The notes under the pieces: model-generated
Seen by the model: only the letters and a program-made list of their open reading frames with translations
Told to the model about the DNA's origin: nothing
The model's database searches: none
Position numbers and translations under genes: made by a program
Part shown: piece after piece, positions 1-9,664 of the stretch
How positions within the stretch are numbered: position 1 is the first letter of the stretch
How the letters are laid out: every line of letters starts with the position of its first letter
NCBI GenBank assembly: GCA_035307765.1
Contig: DATGHU010000034.1
Coordinates: 62,001 to 126,000 of the forward strand
DNA: 64,000 nucleotides
Direction: 5' to 3'
Source: a bacterium
GTDB taxonomy: Bacteria; Sysuimicrobiota; Sysuimicrobiia; Sysuimicrobiales; Segetimicrobiaceae

Positions 1-414
1 ACCCCGATCCTAGAGAGCCACGGCATCGCCAACCGGGCGTTCATCCAGCTCGCGGGACCGGCCGCGGACGGCGTCGTGTTTCCGTCCGGCAAGCTCCTGG
101 TCGTCGACAAGCTATCGGCAAAGGACCCGCAGAAGGCGCTTCTCCAGAAGTACGCCAAGGATTTTGACGCGGCCAACCACTACGGGGCCAATACCTTTGG
201 GGGGCACGCGTTCGACGGGATCACGATGCTCGTTGACGCGATCCGGCACGTCGGCCCCGACAAGGTGAAGATTCGCGAGTACCTGGAACGCCTCAAAGGC
301 TTCGTGGGAACCGGCGGGGTCTTCAACATGTCGCCGCAAGATCACAACGGGTTGACCACCAACGACATGGTGCTGGTGGTGATCAAGGGCGGCAACTGGG
401 ACATCTGGAAGTAG
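1..414 (+). CDS. Branched-chain amino acid-type ABC transporter substrate-binding protein (3' part)
   Basis: The window opens inside this gene, so only the C-terminal 137 residues are present, ending at a TAG at 412. The text fits the second lobe of a type I periplasmic binding protein of the LivJ/HAAT family: a region of the form GANTFGGHAFDG followed by a helix and a strand ending in KGGNWDIWK. Such proteins capture amino acids or aromatic and 2-oxo acids outside the membrane and pass them to LivHMGF-type permeases. Those four genes follow on the same strand. A strong hairpin separates this gene from the first permease. The ligand cannot be told from the sequence. Confidence 0.85.
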   Translation, partial: TPILESHGIANRAFIQLAGPAADGVVFPSGKLLVVDKLSAKDPQKALLQKYAKDFDAANHYGANTFGGHAFDGITMLVDAIRHVGPDKVKIREYLERLKGFVGTGGVFNMSPQDHNGLTTNDMVLVVIKGGNWDIWK

Positions 415-422
415 CGGAGACC

Positions 423-458
423 GGGGGTGGGCCCGGCCGCGCGGCCGGCCCATCCCCC
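423..458 (+). promoter_or_regulatory. Intercistronic hairpin between binding protein and permease
   Basis: An inverted repeat lies 8 bases after the binding-protein stop. The arms are GGGGG, GGGCC and GGCC on the left and GGCC, GGCCC and CCCCC on the right, with a GCGC loop at 439-442 and small bulges, giving 14 base pairs. No T-run follows, so a simple terminator is unlikely. A role in 3'-end protection or partial attenuation, keeping binding-protein mRNA in excess, is inferred. A possible GTG at 427 would sit inside the stem, which favours GTG 466 as the permease start. Confidence 0.6.
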
Positions 459-465
459 ACCGACC

Positions 466-1341
466 GTGCTTGCCCTCCTGCCCCAACTGCTCCTCACCGG
501 CATCACCGTCGGCAGCATCTACGCCCTCGGCGCCCTCGGCTTCGTGCTCATCTACTCCGTGACCGGAATCCTGAACTTCGCCCAGGGGGAGTTCTCCATG
601 CTGAGCGCGCTCGTGTGCGCGACCCTCCTGGCGTGGCACCTGCCGCTCGGGCTTGCGGCGTGCGGGGCCATCACGGCGGTCTGCCTCGTCGGCGCGCTCA
701 CCGAACGGCTGGCGATCCAACCGGCGTTCGGCGGCGCCCCGCTCACGCTGCTCATCATCACCTTCGGGGTGTCGATGGCGTTTCGCGGCCTCGCCCTGAT
801 GGTCTGGGGCGCGGATCCCTACACGCTGCCGGAGTTCACGCCCGGCCCCCCGCTTGTGCTGCTCGGCGGGGTGCTCGTCCGCCAGGCGATTTGGGCGATC
901 GGCCTCTCCGGGGCCGTCGTCGTCGGGTTGTTTGCCTTCTTCACCCGCACCGTCCCGGGCGCGGCCGTCCGGGCGTGCGCGGACAACGCCTTCGCCTCCC
1001 GGCTCGTCGGCATCAGCCCGCGACAGATGTCGCTCCTGGCGTTCACCCTGAGCGCCGGGCTCGGGGCGGTGGCGGGGCTCGTCATCACCCCGATCACGGG
1101 GGCGACGTACGACATGGGCCTCGCGCTGGGACTGAAGGGATTTGTCGCCGCGGTCATCGGCGGGCTGGGCAACGCCCCCGCCGCGGTCGTCGGGGGGTAC
1201 CTGGTCGGCGTCATCGAAGCGCTCACGAGCGGGTACCTCTCCCCGGGCTACGGCACCGCCATCACCTTCCTCGTGCTGCTGATCGTCCTGTTCCTGCAGC
1301 GCGAAGGGCTGCTGCACGGAGCTCAGCGGAGACACGCGTGA
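466..1341 (+). CDS. livH: Branched-chain amino acid-type ABC transporter permease (LivH family)
   Basis: Inner-membrane permease of 291 residues with about eight hydrophobic segments. The LivH hallmark GILNFAQGEFSML lies near residue 35, and a GGLGNAPAAVVGGYLVG stretch near residue 235 matches the conserved loop before the last helices. GTG 466 is chosen because it lies just past the intercistronic hairpin and gives the same N-terminal length as the second LivH of this window. GTG 427, behind a GGAG, is the alternative. The stop overlaps the GTG of the next permease (GTGA), so translation is coupled. The partner permease and two ATPases follow. Confidence 0.9.
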   Translation: MLALLPQLLLTGITVGSIYALGALGFVLIYSVTGILNFAQGEFSMLSALVCATLLAWHLPLGLAACGAITAVCLVGALTERLAIQPAFGGAPLTLLIITFGVSMAFRGLALMVWGADPYTLPEFTPGPPLVLLGGVLVRQAIWAIGLSGAVVVGLFAFFTRTVPGAAVRACADNAFASRLVGISPRQMSLLAFTLSAGLGAVAGLVITPITGATYDMGLALGLKGFVAAVIGGLGNAPAAVVGGYLVGVIEALTSGYLSPGYGTAITFLVLLIVLFLQREGLLHGAQRRHA

Positions 1342-2351
1342 GGCGGGACCACCTCGGCCTCCTGGTCCTGGTCGCGGCGGTCGCGGGGCTTCCGTTCGTC
1401 GTCTCGACGGCCTACGCCCTCACCGTCCTCAACATCATCGGGCTGTACGCGATCGTCACGCTGGGATTAATCCTCCTGGGATGCTCCGGCCAGATCTCGC
1501 TCGGGCAGGCCGCGTTCTACGGGCTGGGGGCGTACACGTCCGCGTTGTTGAGCCGCGACCTGGGATGGAACCCCTGGCTCGCCATCCCGGTCGCGATCGC
1601 GGCCGTCTCCGCCGCGGCTTACCTGGTGGGGCTCCCGACGCTGCGCCTGGCGGAGCACTTCTTCGTCCTGGCCACGCTGGGGTTCGGCATCATCGTCAAC
1701 GTCCTGATGCTGCAGATGGTGTCGGTGACGGGGGGCGGCAACGGACTGCGGGACATCCCCGCCCTCACGATCGCCGGGGTGCGCCTCGTCACCGATCGGC
1801 AGGTTTACTACCTGATCTGGGCACTCGTCTTCGGCACCCTCGTCCTGGCCCGGAACATCACCGCCCACCGCACCGGACGGGCACTGCGGGCGATCCTCGG
1901 CAGCGAAATCGCCGCCGCCGCTCTCGGGGTCGAGGTCCCCCGGTACAAAATGCAGGTGTTCGTCCTGAGCGCGGCGTACGCCGCGCTGGCCGGGGCGCTG
2001 TACGCGCACTACATCCGGTTCATCAGCCCCTCCCCGTTCTCCCTGTACGCGTCGCTCTTCTTTCTGATCATGGCGGTGGTCGGGGGCCTGACCAACATCT
2101 GGGGGGGCCTGTTCGGGGCGGCGGCGGTCACGGTGCTCGATCAGATGATCCGGGCCCAACTCCCACGCGTCTTCCCGCGTGTGGGCGGCGAGTATCAGAC
2201 CGCGATCTACGGCATCCTGCTCGTGCTGATCATGATCTTTTTCCCCCGCGGGATCGTCCGCGGCGCGCTCGACGTTCGGCACACGCTGATCCGCCCGTTC
2301 GCGCCCGGGCGGGGGGCGGACACCGAACCGGCCGAGGAGGGCCGCGCGTGA
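1338..2351 (+). CDS. livM: Branched-chain amino acid-type ABC transporter permease (LivM family)
   Basis: Second permease subunit, 337 residues, with repeated hydrophobic helices and the LivM signature [20 protein letters not shown] near residue 55. It also has the conserved cytoplasmic [20 protein letters not shown] loop that contacts the ATPases. The start is the GTG overlapping the livH stop by 4 bases. The open frame runs much further upstream, but that part is antigenically unlike any permease and overlaps livH. The last 20 residues are a charged tail ([12 protein letters not shown]). The GTG of the next gene overlaps this stop. Confidence 0.9.
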   Translation: MRRDHLGLLVLVAAVAGLPFVVSTAYALTVLNIIGLYAIVTLGLILLGCSGQISLGQAAFYGLGAYTSALLSRDLGWNPWLAIPVAIAAVSAAAYLVGLPTLRLAEHFFVLATLGFGIIVNVLMLQMVSVTGGGNGLRDIPALTIAGVRLVTDRQVYYLIWALVFGTLVLARNITAHRTGRALRAILGSEIAAAALGVEVPRYKMQVFVLSAAYAALAGALYAHYIRFISPSPFSLYASLFFLIMAVVGGLTNIWGGLFGAAAVTVLDQMIRAQLPRVFPRVGGEYQTAIYGILLVLIMIFFPRGIVRGALDVRHTLIRPFAPGRGADTEPAEEGRA

Positions 2352-3139
2352 CCGCCGCCCTCCGCGTGGAGCACCTCACCCGGCGATTCGGCGGGCTCAT
2401 CGCCGTGAACGCGGTCAGCTTTGCGGCCGCCCCGCAGGAGATCGTCGCCGTGATCGGGCCGAACGGCGCCGGGAAGACCACCCTGTTCAACCTGATCACG
2501 GGGGTCCTCCCCGCAACCTCGGGCGACGTCTACTATCAGGAGCGACGCATCACCGGGATGCCCGCCTGGGGCGTCGCCTCGCTGGGGGTTGTCCGCACGT
2601 TTCAGAACCCGATCATCTTCACCCAGGCGACGGTCGCCGAGAACGTCATGGTGGGATGTCATCGCTGGACGCGCACCGGGCTCCTCCGGGCGGCCCTCGG
2701 GCTGCCGTCCGCGGCGCACGAGGACCGGCTGGTCTCCGACGCCGCGCGGGCGGCGCTGGACCTCGTGGGCCTTCCGGGACGAGAGCACGACCTGGCGCGG
2801 GACCTCCCCTTCGGCCAGCAGCGCCTGCTGGAGATCGCCCGATCGCTGGCCGCCCGTCCCGCCGTCCTCCTCCTCGATGAACCGACCGCGGGGCTGAGCC
2901 TTGGGGAGGCGCGGCACCTCGTCGCCCTGGTCCGCCGCCTCCGCACCGATGGAGTGACCTTCGTCGTGATCGAGCACAACATGGACGTGGTGATGGACGC
3001 GGCCGACCGCGTGGTCGTCCTCGACTACGGGGAGAAGATCGCGGAGGGCCCGCCGCGCGCCGTCCAGCGCGACCCCCGGGTGGTGGCCGCCTACCTCGGC
3101 GAGGACGCCGCGGCGCCCTCCGCGGAGCCCCGGTCGTGA
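2348..3139 (+). CDS. livG: ABC transporter ATP-binding protein (LivG family)
   Basis: Cytoplasmic ATPase of 263 residues energising the LivHM permease. Walker A is GPNGAGKTT near residue 38. The Q-loop is TFQNP. The signature is [13 protein letters not shown], a LivG-type variant of LSGGQ. Walker B is [10 protein letters not shown], and the switch histidine lies in [10 protein letters not shown]. The first of two ATPases in the operon, it starts at GTG within the livM stop and ends overlapping the next ATPase. The length is normal for LivG. Confidence 0.9.
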   Translation: MTAALRVEHLTRRFGGLIAVNAVSFAAAPQEIVAVIGPNGAGKTTLFNLITGVLPATSGDVYYQERRITGMPAWGVASLGVVRTFQNPIIFTQATVAENVMVGCHRWTRTGLLRAALGLPSAAHEDRLVSDAARAALDLVGLPGREHDLARDLPFGQQRLLEIARSLAARPAVLLLDEPTAGLSLGEARHLVALVRRLRTDGVTFVVIEHNMDVVMDAADRVVVLDYGEKIAEGPPRAVQRDPRVVAAYLGEDAAAPSAEPRS

Positions 3140-3882
3140 TGACGGCGCCGCGGCTCGAGGTCTCCGGCGTCGTCGCGAGGCGGGGCGAGGTCGAGGTGCT
3201 CCACGGGATCGATCTGGAGGTCCGGCCGAGCGAGGTGCTGGCGATCATCGGCCCCAACGGGGCGGGCAAGTCCACCCTGCTCGGGACGATCGCCGGCATC
3301 TTCGTCCCGCGCGCCGGCGCGATCGTCCTGGACGGCCGGCCGATCGCGGGGCTCTCCGCCGAGGCGGTGGTGCGGCTCGGGGTGAGCCTGGTTCCCGAAC
3401 GCCGGCAGATCTTCAACACGCTCACGGTGCGGGATAACCTCCTCCTCGGCGGGTACCACCGGTACTGGCACGATCGCGCCGGGGTACGCGCCGATGTCTC
3501 CCGGCCCCGCGCGATCTTCCCGAAGCTCGCCGCCCTCGACGGGCGGCTGGGGGGAACCCTCAGCGGCGGCGAGCAGCAGATGCTCGCGATCGGGCGCGGG
3601 TTGATGTCGCGCCCCCGCCTCCTCCTGCTGGACGAGCCATCGCTGGGGCTGGCCCCCCTCGTGATTCGCGAGATCGTGCACGCCCTGGGGGAGTTGCGTC
3701 GGACCGAGGGCCTCACCGTGATCCTGGTCGAGCAGAACGTCAAGGCGGCGATGGCGATCGCCGATCACGTCTGCGTGATGGAGCGGGGCCGGATTGTGCT
3801 GCGGGGGACGCCGGCAGAGCTCCTGGCGCATCCCGGCATCAAATCGGCCTACCTCGGCAAGGGATACGAGATCGCGGGGTGA
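3139..3882 (+). CDS. livF: ABC transporter ATP-binding protein (LivF family)
   Basis: Second ATPase, 247 residues from ATG 3139. A GTG one codon upstream (3136) is equally possible. Walker A is GPNGAGKSTL, the signature LSGGEQQMLAIGR, Walker B LLLLDEPSLGLAP, and the H-loop region LVEQNVKAA. The order binding protein-LivH-LivM-LivG-LivF is the canonical HAAT operon. The stop TGA at 3880 overlaps the ATG of the following reductase gene (TGATG), so that enzyme is probably co-expressed with the transporter. Confidence 0.9.
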   Translation: MTAPRLEVSGVVARRGEVEVLHGIDLEVRPSEVLAIIGPNGAGKSTLLGTIAGIFVPRAGAIVLDGRPIAGLSAEAVVRLGVSLVPERRQIFNTLTVRDNLLLGGYHRYWHDRAGVRADVSRPRAIFPKLAALDGRLGGTLSGGEQQMLAIGRGLMSRPRLLLLDEPSLGLAPLVIREIVHALGELRRTEGLTVILVEQNVKAAMAIADHVCVMERGRIVLRGTPAELLAHPGIKSAYLGKGYEIAG

Positions 3883-4868
3883 TGCCGATGCGCGGACCGA
3901 TCGAGCGGTGCCCCGCGGGGGCGAGGATCCTGATCGTCGGCGGGGGCGCCGTGGGAGGCATCTACGCCGCGCGGCTCGCCGGCACGGCGCAGGTCACGAT
4001 CTTCGACGTGTGGCGGGAACACGCGGCGGCCATCGCGCGAGAGGGGCTCAGGCTGCACGTCCGGACCGAGGCGGTCACCCAATCGCTCCTGGTCCGGCCG
4101 GCGGCCGTCTCCACCCCCGACGCCCTGGTGGGTACGACCTTCTCCCACGCGTTGATCGCCGTGAAAGGGCCGCACACCCGTGAGGCGGTTCGCCGCATCC
4201 GCGACCATCTCGCGGGGGCGGTCGTGCTGACCGTGCAGAACGGCCTGGGGAACGCCGAGGCGATCGCGGCGGAGTGCGGCGCCCCGATCTGCCACGGGGT
4301 GACGATGAACGCGGGGGAAGTGGTCGGTCCCGGGGAGATCACGCAGCGGGAGATCGGCGGGACCTGGCTGGGCCCGCACCGCGGGGTCCTCGAGGACGCC
4401 CGTCGGTGGGGGGACGCGCTCGCCCGCGCCGGCATGGCCGTGGAGGTGCTCGCCGACCCGCGCGGGGCGATTTGGGGTAAGCTCATCTTCAACGCAGCGG
4501 TCAACCCCCTCCCCGTCCTGACCGGGATGCGCCTCTCGGGGGTCTACGCGCACCCGGACGCCTACGCGCTGCTGCGGGCCCTGGTCGACGAAGGGAGGGC
4601 GGTGGCCGCCGCCCTCGGGATCGCCCTCCACTCCGATCCGATGGCGGTGATCGATGCCCACCGGGCGCTCGGCGACGCGCACGGCCACGTGGGCTCGATG
4701 AAGCAGGACGTCGATCGCGGACGCGCGACAGAAATCGACACGCTCACCGGGGCGATCGTCGCCGAGGGCGACCGGCTCGGGGTCCCGGTCCCCGCCTCGC
4801 GAACCGTTTACCGGCTCGTCAAGGCCGCGGAAGCCCGGGCTGTGGCGGCGGCCGCGGGGGTGAGGTAA
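3882..4868 (+). CDS. Ketopantoate reductase family protein (2-dehydropantoate 2-reductase-like)
   Basis: Cytosolic NAD(P)H-dependent reductase of about 328 residues. A Rossmann motif ILIVGGGAVGG lies near residue 12. The conserved lysine region WGKLIFNAAVNPL and the C-terminal SMKQDVDRG..TEIDTLTG block are the two active-site signatures of the PanE/ApbA family. Because it is coupled to a transporter and lies beside a 2-oxoacid ferredoxin oxidoreductase, it may reduce another 2-oxo acid rather than ketopantoate. That part is inference from context. ATG 3882 or ATG 3888 could be the start. Confidence 0.82.
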   Translation: MPMRGPIERCPAGARILIVGGGAVGGIYAARLAGTAQVTIFDVWREHAAAIAREGLRLHVRTEAVTQSLLVRPAAVSTPDALVGTTFSHALIAVKGPHTREAVRRIRDHLAGAVVLTVQNGLGNAEAIAAECGAPICHGVTMNAGEVVGPGEITQREIGGTWLGPHRGVLEDARRWGDALARAGMAVEVLADPRGAIWGKLIFNAAVNPLPVLTGMRLSGVYAHPDAYALLRALVDEGRAVAAALGIALHSDPMAVIDAHRALGDAHGHVGSMKQDVDRGRATEIDTLTGAIVAEGDRLGVPVPASRTVYRLVKAAEARAVAAAAGVR

Positions 4869-4869
4869 G

Positions 4870-5689
4870 ATGACGCACGCCGGCCGGGCGCGGCAACCCG
4901 TATTACGTCAACGCGGTCGAGCGCGCCCTCGCCCTCCTGGAGAGCGTCGACGGGACCGCGAAGGGATCCGGGATCACCGAGTTGAGCCGCCGGCTGGGAT
5001 GGGGGAAGAGCACCGTGCACCGCCTCTGCTCGACCCTGGAGCACCGCGGGTACCTGGTCCACGATGCGTCGACCGGCCGGTACCGGCTCAGCCTCCGCCT
5101 GTTCCAGGTGGGGAGCGCCGCGCTCAACCACCTCGATCTCCCCGTGCGGGTGACGCCGGCGCTCCGATCGCTCGGCGAGACCGTGGAGGAAACCGTCCAC
5201 CTGGCCGTACTCGACGGGCAGGAGATCGTGTTTATCGGCAAGGTGGAAAGCGGACGGCCGCTCCAGCTGCACTCGCAGGTGGGCCGGCGCGCCCCCGCCC
5301 ACTGCACCGCGCTCGGCAAGGTGCTCCTCGCCCACGCCGACCCGCAGCTCCAGACCCGGGTGCTGGCGGGCCGGCTCAAGCGGTACACGCCGGGGACGAT
5401 CGTCGATCCCCCGACTCTCCGGCGCGTCCTCCAGGCGGTGCGTGAGCGAGGGTACGCGGTTGACGATCAGGAGTTTGAAGAGGGCATCCGCTGCGTGGCG
5501 GCGCCGGTGCTCGACTACACGGGCCGTGTGGTCGCGGCCCTCAGCGTCTCGGCCCCCGCCGGGCGACTTGGGCCCGACCGCGATCGGGGCCTGGCCGAGG
5601 TGGTGAGGGCGGCGGCCCGGCGGGCCTCGGGCGAACTCGGGCACGCGCCCGAGCGCGCGGCGGGAAGGGGCACGAGAGATGAGGTCTGA
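4870..5689 (+). CDS. IclR-family transcriptional regulator (frameshift near the start)
   Basis: Regulator with an N-terminal winged helix-turn-helix (SRRLGWGKSTVHRLCSTLE) and a C-terminal IclR effector domain (HCTALGKVLLAH, YAVDDQEFEEGIRCVAAPVLD). The regulator frame has a TGA at 4871 and no ATG, GTG or TTG before TTG 4982, which would cut off part of the DNA-binding domain. Yet ATG 4870 in the next frame reads MTHAGRAR and, after loss of one base between about 4874 and 4897, runs straight into NPYYVNAVERALALLES, a typical IclR beginning. A one-base insertion or sequencing error is therefore likely. It sits between the transporter and the catabolic genes and probably controls them. Confidence 0.8.
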
Positions 5690-7430
5690 CCTGACGTGGA
5701 TGATCGGGGGGAAGACCGGCGAAGGCGTGGACTCCGCCGGCGAAGTCTTCGCCCTGGGGGCCGCCCGCTCCGGACTGGAGGTCCACACCTTCCGGCTGTT
5801 TCCCCCCATCATCAAGGGCGGGCCGACCGCGTACGAGGTCCGCATCGGCCCGCGGCCGCTGCACGCCCGAGGCGACCGCCTCGACTGCCTGGTCGCGCTC
5901 GACAACGACACGATCGCAAAGCACGGCGCGACCCTCCGTCCCGGAGGGTTCCTCGTCGTCGACGACGGCAGGGTGACCGGAGAGGGAGTCCCGGACGCGG
6001 TACGCTGCCCCGTCCCCCTGACCAAACTCGCCGCGGACGCCGGGGGCGCCATCATGAAGAACATGGTGGCGCTGGGAGTATCCACGCGGCTGCTCGGCCT
6101 CAATCCCGCGGGCCTGCGGGAGGCCGTCCGCCGCCGCTTCGAGTCCAAGGGGGCGCCGGTCCAGACTCAAAACGCCGCAGCGGTCGACGTGGGGTGGCGG
6201 TTCGCCGACACCGCGTGGCGCGATCGACCTGCCCCTGCCGCCTGGACCGCCGGACGGGCGGCGGGGGGCGCGGGGCCCGCCGCCACCTACTTCCTCTCCG
6301 GCAACGACGCGATCGCGATGGGGGCACTGGCGGCCGGGTGCCGGCTGTACGCCAGCTATCCCATCACCCCGGCCAGCGACATCCTGGAGTGGATGGCCGC
6401 CCACCTGCCGGCGGTGGGCGGAGCGGCGGTCCAAACCGAGGACGAGATCGCGGCGCTCGGCCTCGTGATCGGCGCGGCGTACGCCGGGGTGCGTGCCATG
6501 ACCGCCACGAGCGGCCCCGGGCTCTCGCTGATGACCGAGACGATGGGGCTCGCCGGCATGGCCGAAATCCCCGCCGTGATCATCGCCGCGCAGCGGCCCG
6601 GGCCGAGCGCCGGGATGCCGACGCGCCACGAACAGGGCGATCTCCTGCACATGGTCTACGCCTCGCACGGGGAGTTTCCGCGCATCGTCCTGGCGCCGGG
6701 GAGCCTCGAGGAGTGCTTCCTCGACACCGCGCTGGCGTTCAACCTGGCGGAGCGGTATCAGTGTCCGGTGATCGTCGCCACGGATCAGGACGTGGTGCTG
6801 AAGAAGCGCACGGTCCGCGCCCTCCCCCTCGACGAAGTGCGAATCGACCGGGGTGCGCGCGTGACCGATGCGGAGGCGCAGGCGCTGGGACCGGCCTACC
6901 GCCGGTACGCGCTCACCCCCAGCGGGATCTCCCCGCGGGCGATCCCGGGGCAGCCGGGCGCGCTCTTCCTCTCAAGCGGCGACGCGCACGACGAACGGGG
7001 GACCATCGATGTGGACGATCCCGCCGTCCGCCGCGCCATGGTGGAGAAGCGGCTGCGGAAGACGCGGGGGATCTGGGAGTCCGTGGCCGGCGTGCGGGTC
7101 GAGGGCGAGGGAGACGCGCTCGTCATCTCCCTCGGCTCGCCCTGCGGGCCGATCCGCGAGGCGCTGGCGCGCCTGCGCGCGGATGGGCTGTCGATCCGCT
7201 TCCTCCAGGTCCGCTGCCTGTGGCCGTTCCCCGCCCACGAGGTCGGCCCGGAGATCGCGCGCGCCCGAAAGATCGCGGTGATCGAACACAACGCCACCGG
7301 ACAGCTGGCGACCCTGATCGCGGCACACGCCGGCGGGCATGGAAAGCTCTGGCCGGTGCGGAAGTACGATGGGCTGCCGTTTTCCCCGGGCGAGGTGGAA
7401 GCACAGGTGCGCGCGTGGCTGCGATCCTAA
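5679..7430 (+). CDS. 2-oxoacid:ferredoxin oxidoreductase, alpha subunit (gamma-alpha fusion)
   Basis: Large subunit, 583 residues, of a two-subunit CoA-dependent 2-oxoacid:ferredoxin oxidoreductase. The N-terminal 185 residues form the gamma domain (GGKTGEGVDSAGEVFALGAA). The rest is the alpha (pyrimidine-binding) domain with YPITPASDILEWMA near residue 227, and EDEIAALGLVIGAAYAG and TSGPGLSLM downstream. It oxidises 2-oxo acids to acyl-CoA, passing electrons to ferredoxin. The start overlaps the end of the IclR gene by 11 bases, and the stop lies inside the beta-subunit gene. Whether the substrate is 2-oxoglutarate, a branched-chain or an aryl 2-oxo acid cannot be decided from the sequence. 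Confidence 0.9.
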   Translation: MRSDLTWMIGGKTGEGVDSAGEVFALGAARSGLEVHTFRLFPPIIKGGPTAYEVRIGPRPLHARGDRLDCLVALDNDTIAKHGATLRPGGFLVVDDGRVTGEGVPDAVRCPVPLTKLAADAGGAIMKNMVALGVSTRLLGLNPAGLREAVRRRFESKGAPVQTQNAAAVDVGWRFADTAWRDRPAPAAWTAGRAAGGAGPAATYFLSGNDAIAMGALAAGCRLYASYPITPASDILEWMAAHLPAVGGAAVQTEDEIAALGLVIGAAYAGVRAMTATSGPGLSLMTETMGLAGMAEIPAVIIAAQRPGPSAGMPTRHEQGDLLHMVYASHGEFPRIVLAPGSLEECFLDTALAFNLAERYQCPVIVATDQDVVLKKRTVRALPLDEVRIDRGARVTDAEAQALGPAYRRYALTPSGISPRAIPGQPGALFLSSGDAHDERGTIDVDDPAVRRAMVEKRLRKTRGIWESVAGVRVEGEGDALVISLGSPCGPIREALARLRADGLSIRFLQVRCLWPFPAHEVGPEIARARKIAVIEHNATGQLATLIAAHAGGHGKLWPVRKYDGLPFSPGEVEAQVRAWLRS

Positions 7431-8290
7431 CCTTCAAAGAGTTCGCCCGGGAAAAATCGACCTGGTGCCCCGGGTGCGGCGACTTCGCCGTCCTGCGCGC
7501 GCTGCAGGAAGCGTGCGCGCACCTGGCCGTCCCGCCGCACCGCATCGTGCTGGTCTCGGGGATCGGGTGCTCGGGCAAGATCACCTCGTACTTCTCGTCG
7601 TACGGACTCCACGTCCATCACGGGCGGACGCTGCCGCTGGCCACCGGGGTCAAGCTGGCCAACCGCGGTCTCACGGTGATCGCCGCGGGGGGGGATGGCG
7701 ACGGGTACGGGATCGGCCTCAACCACCTCATCCACGCCATCCGCAGAGACGTGGACGTCACCTACGTGGTGATGGACAACGGGGTGTACGGAAACACGAA
7801 GGGACAGACCTCGCCGACGACCGTCACCGGCACCGCCACCCCCTCGTCGCCGGCCGGGGCGGTGGAGGAACCGATCCACCCCCTACGCCTGGCGGTGGCG
7901 GCGGGGATCACCTATCTCGCTCAGGGCGCCAGCCACGACGTCCCGCAGCTGACCCGCCTGATCGAGGCGGGCATCCGGCACCGCGGCTTCGCGCTGATCA
8001 ACGTCATCAGCCCGTGCCCGACCTACGACCGCATCCGCACCTACCAGTGGTGGCGCGAACGCCTGACGAATCTCGACACCGACCCGGCCTATCGCCCGGA
8101 GAGCCGCGATCAGGCTGCGGACGCCGTCATGACCCGCGATGCGACCATCCTCGGGTTGATCTACCGTGAAGCCGGGCGGCCGTTCGACGCCCGCCTGCCG
8201 CGGTTCCGCGCGACGCCGCTGGCCGATGAGGGCCTTGAGCCGGACACCGCCGCCGTGCGCCGCCTCCTCGCCGAGGAGCACACGCCGTGA
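7415..8290 (+). CDS. 2-oxoacid:ferredoxin oxidoreductase, beta subunit
   Basis: Thiamine-diphosphate and iron-sulfur subunit, 291 residues. Near the N-terminus is STWCPGCGDF. A further cysteine in GIGCSGKITSYF follows, and a distal one in ISPCPTYD, the usual ligand set for one [4Fe-4S] cluster. The TPP motif is GGDGDGYGIGLNHLIHA, followed by VMDNGVYGNTKGQTSPT. GTG 7415 gives a normal length and overlaps the alpha gene by 16 bases. The stop overlaps the GTG of the acyl-CoA ligase gene, so oxidoreductase and ligase are translated together. Confidence 0.9.
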   Translation: MAAILTFKEFAREKSTWCPGCGDFAVLRALQEACAHLAVPPHRIVLVSGIGCSGKITSYFSSYGLHVHHGRTLPLATGVKLANRGLTVIAAGGDGDGYGIGLNHLIHAIRRDVDVTYVVMDNGVYGNTKGQTSPTTVTGTATPSSPAGAVEEPIHPLRLAVAAGITYLAQGASHDVPQLTRLIEAGIRHRGFALINVISPCPTYDRIRTYQWWRERLTNLDTDPAYRPESRDQAADAVMTRDATILGLIYREAGRPFDARLPRFRATPLADEGLEPDTAAVRRLLAEEHTP

Positions 8291-9651
8291 CCTTCGCCCC
8301 GGGCCCGGAACGATCCCCGGCCGGGACCGGCTCCCGCCTCGACGATCCCGCGCTCTTCGTGGATCCGACCCTGGAGTCGATGTCGCGGGAGGACCTCGTG
8401 GCCTACCAGTGGCAGCGCCTTGGGCCGATGCTTGCCCGGGTCGGAGACAGCAACCCCTTCTACCGCGCGAAGTGGGCGGCCGTCGGCGTCCCGGACGTCC
8501 GGGCGATCCGCGACTGGGAGGGGTTCCGCCGGCTGCCGTTGACCGACAAGGCGGAACTCTCTCGCGACCAGGACGCGCACCCCGTCTTCGGGAGCAACCT
8601 CACCTACCCCCTCGCCCGGTACGTCCGCCTGCACCAGACCTCCGGGACGACCGGGCGGCCGCTGCGGTACCTGGACACGGTCGAGTCGTGGGAGTGGTGG
8701 ATCCGGTGCTGGTTGTTCGTGTACCGCGCCGCCGGGGTCGGGCCGGGAGACCGCGTCTTCTTCGCCTTCTCCTTCGGGCCGTTTATCGGGTTTTGGGCCG
8801 GGTTCGACGCGGCGCGGCGCATCGGGGCGCTCGCGATCCCCGGCGGGGGACTCGACACGATGCTGAGGATTCGCATGCTCGCGGAGACGCAGGCCACCGC
8901 GCTCGTCTGCACGCCGTCGTACGCGCTGCGGCTGGCGGAAGTGGCCCGCGAACGCGGCATCGACACCGCATCGCTCGGCGTCCGCGTCACGATTCACGCC
9001 GGCGAACCGGGAGCCAGCATCCCGGCGACGAAGCGCCGGATTGAGGCGGCCTGGGGGGGACGGTGCATCGATCACACCGGCATGACCGAGGTCGGCGCCA
9101 CCGGCTTCACCTGTGCGGCGGGAGAGGTCCACCTCAACGAGAGCGAGTTCGTGCTGGAGGTGCTCGACCCCCTGACCGACACGATCGCCCCGGCGGGGGA
9201 AGGGGAACTCGTCATCACCAACCTGGGGCGGGACGGCTCCCCGGCGATCCGCTACCGCAGCGGCGATCGGGTGCGCCTGATCCAGTCGCGGTGCGCCTGC
9301 GGGCGCACCTTCGCCCGCCTGGCCGGGGGGATTTTGGGCCGGGTCGACGATATGCTGGTCGTCCGGGGGATGAATGTCTTTCCCAGCGTGATCGAGGACG
9401 TCGTCCGGCAGTTCGACGCCATCGACGAGTTCCAGCTGGAGGTGCGCCGCCGGGCGGCGATGACCGATCTGCGGGTGGTGGTCGAGATCGACGAACCGCG
9501 GTGGGGCGCGGCCCGGGTGGGCCAGATCCTGGACGCGCTGCGCGAGCAACTCCATCTCGCCTGCGGCATCCGCATCGAGGCGGCCGCGGTCGGGGCGGGC
9601 GCGCTGCCGCGGTTCCAGTTGAAGGCGAAGCGGGTCGTGCACATCGACTGA
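8287..9651 (+). CDS. Phenylacetate-CoA ligase/coenzyme F390 synthetase-family AMP-forming ligase
   Basis: Adenylate-forming enzyme of 454 residues. The AMP-binding loop is TSGTTGRPL near residue 118, followed by DHTGMTEVGATGF, GELVITNLGRDGSPAIRYRSGD, a cysteine pair CACGRT, and the hinge GRVDDMLVVRGMNVFPS. These are PaaK-family landmarks. It probably activates an aryl- or other carboxylic acid to its CoA thioester. Coupled to the oxidoreductase genes and flanked by two amino-acid-type transporters, it fits a catabolic route. The specific acid is unknown. A second PaaK-like gene lies at 61988. Confidence 0.82.
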   Translation: MTFAPGPERSPAGTGSRLDDPALFVDPTLESMSREDLVAYQWQRLGPMLARVGDSNPFYRAKWAAVGVPDVRAIRDWEGFRRLPLTDKAELSRDQDAHPVFGSNLTYPLARYVRLHQTSGTTGRPLRYLDTVESWEWWIRCWLFVYRAAGVGPGDRVFFAFSFGPFIGFWAGFDAARRIGALAIPGGGLDTMLRIRMLAETQATALVCTPSYALRLAEVARERGIDTASLGVRVTIHAGEPGASIPATKRRIEAAWGGRCIDHTGMTEVGATGFTCAAGEVHLNESEFVLEVLDPLTDTIAPAGEGELVITNLGRDGSPAIRYRSGDRVRLIQSRCACGRTFARLAGGILGRVDDMLVVRGMNVFPSVIEDVVRQFDAIDEFQLEVRRRAAMTDLRVVVEIDEPRWGAARVGQILDALREQLHLACGIRIEAAAVGAGALPRFQLKAKRVVHID

Positions 9652-9664
9652 TGGGGGTGAGCGG

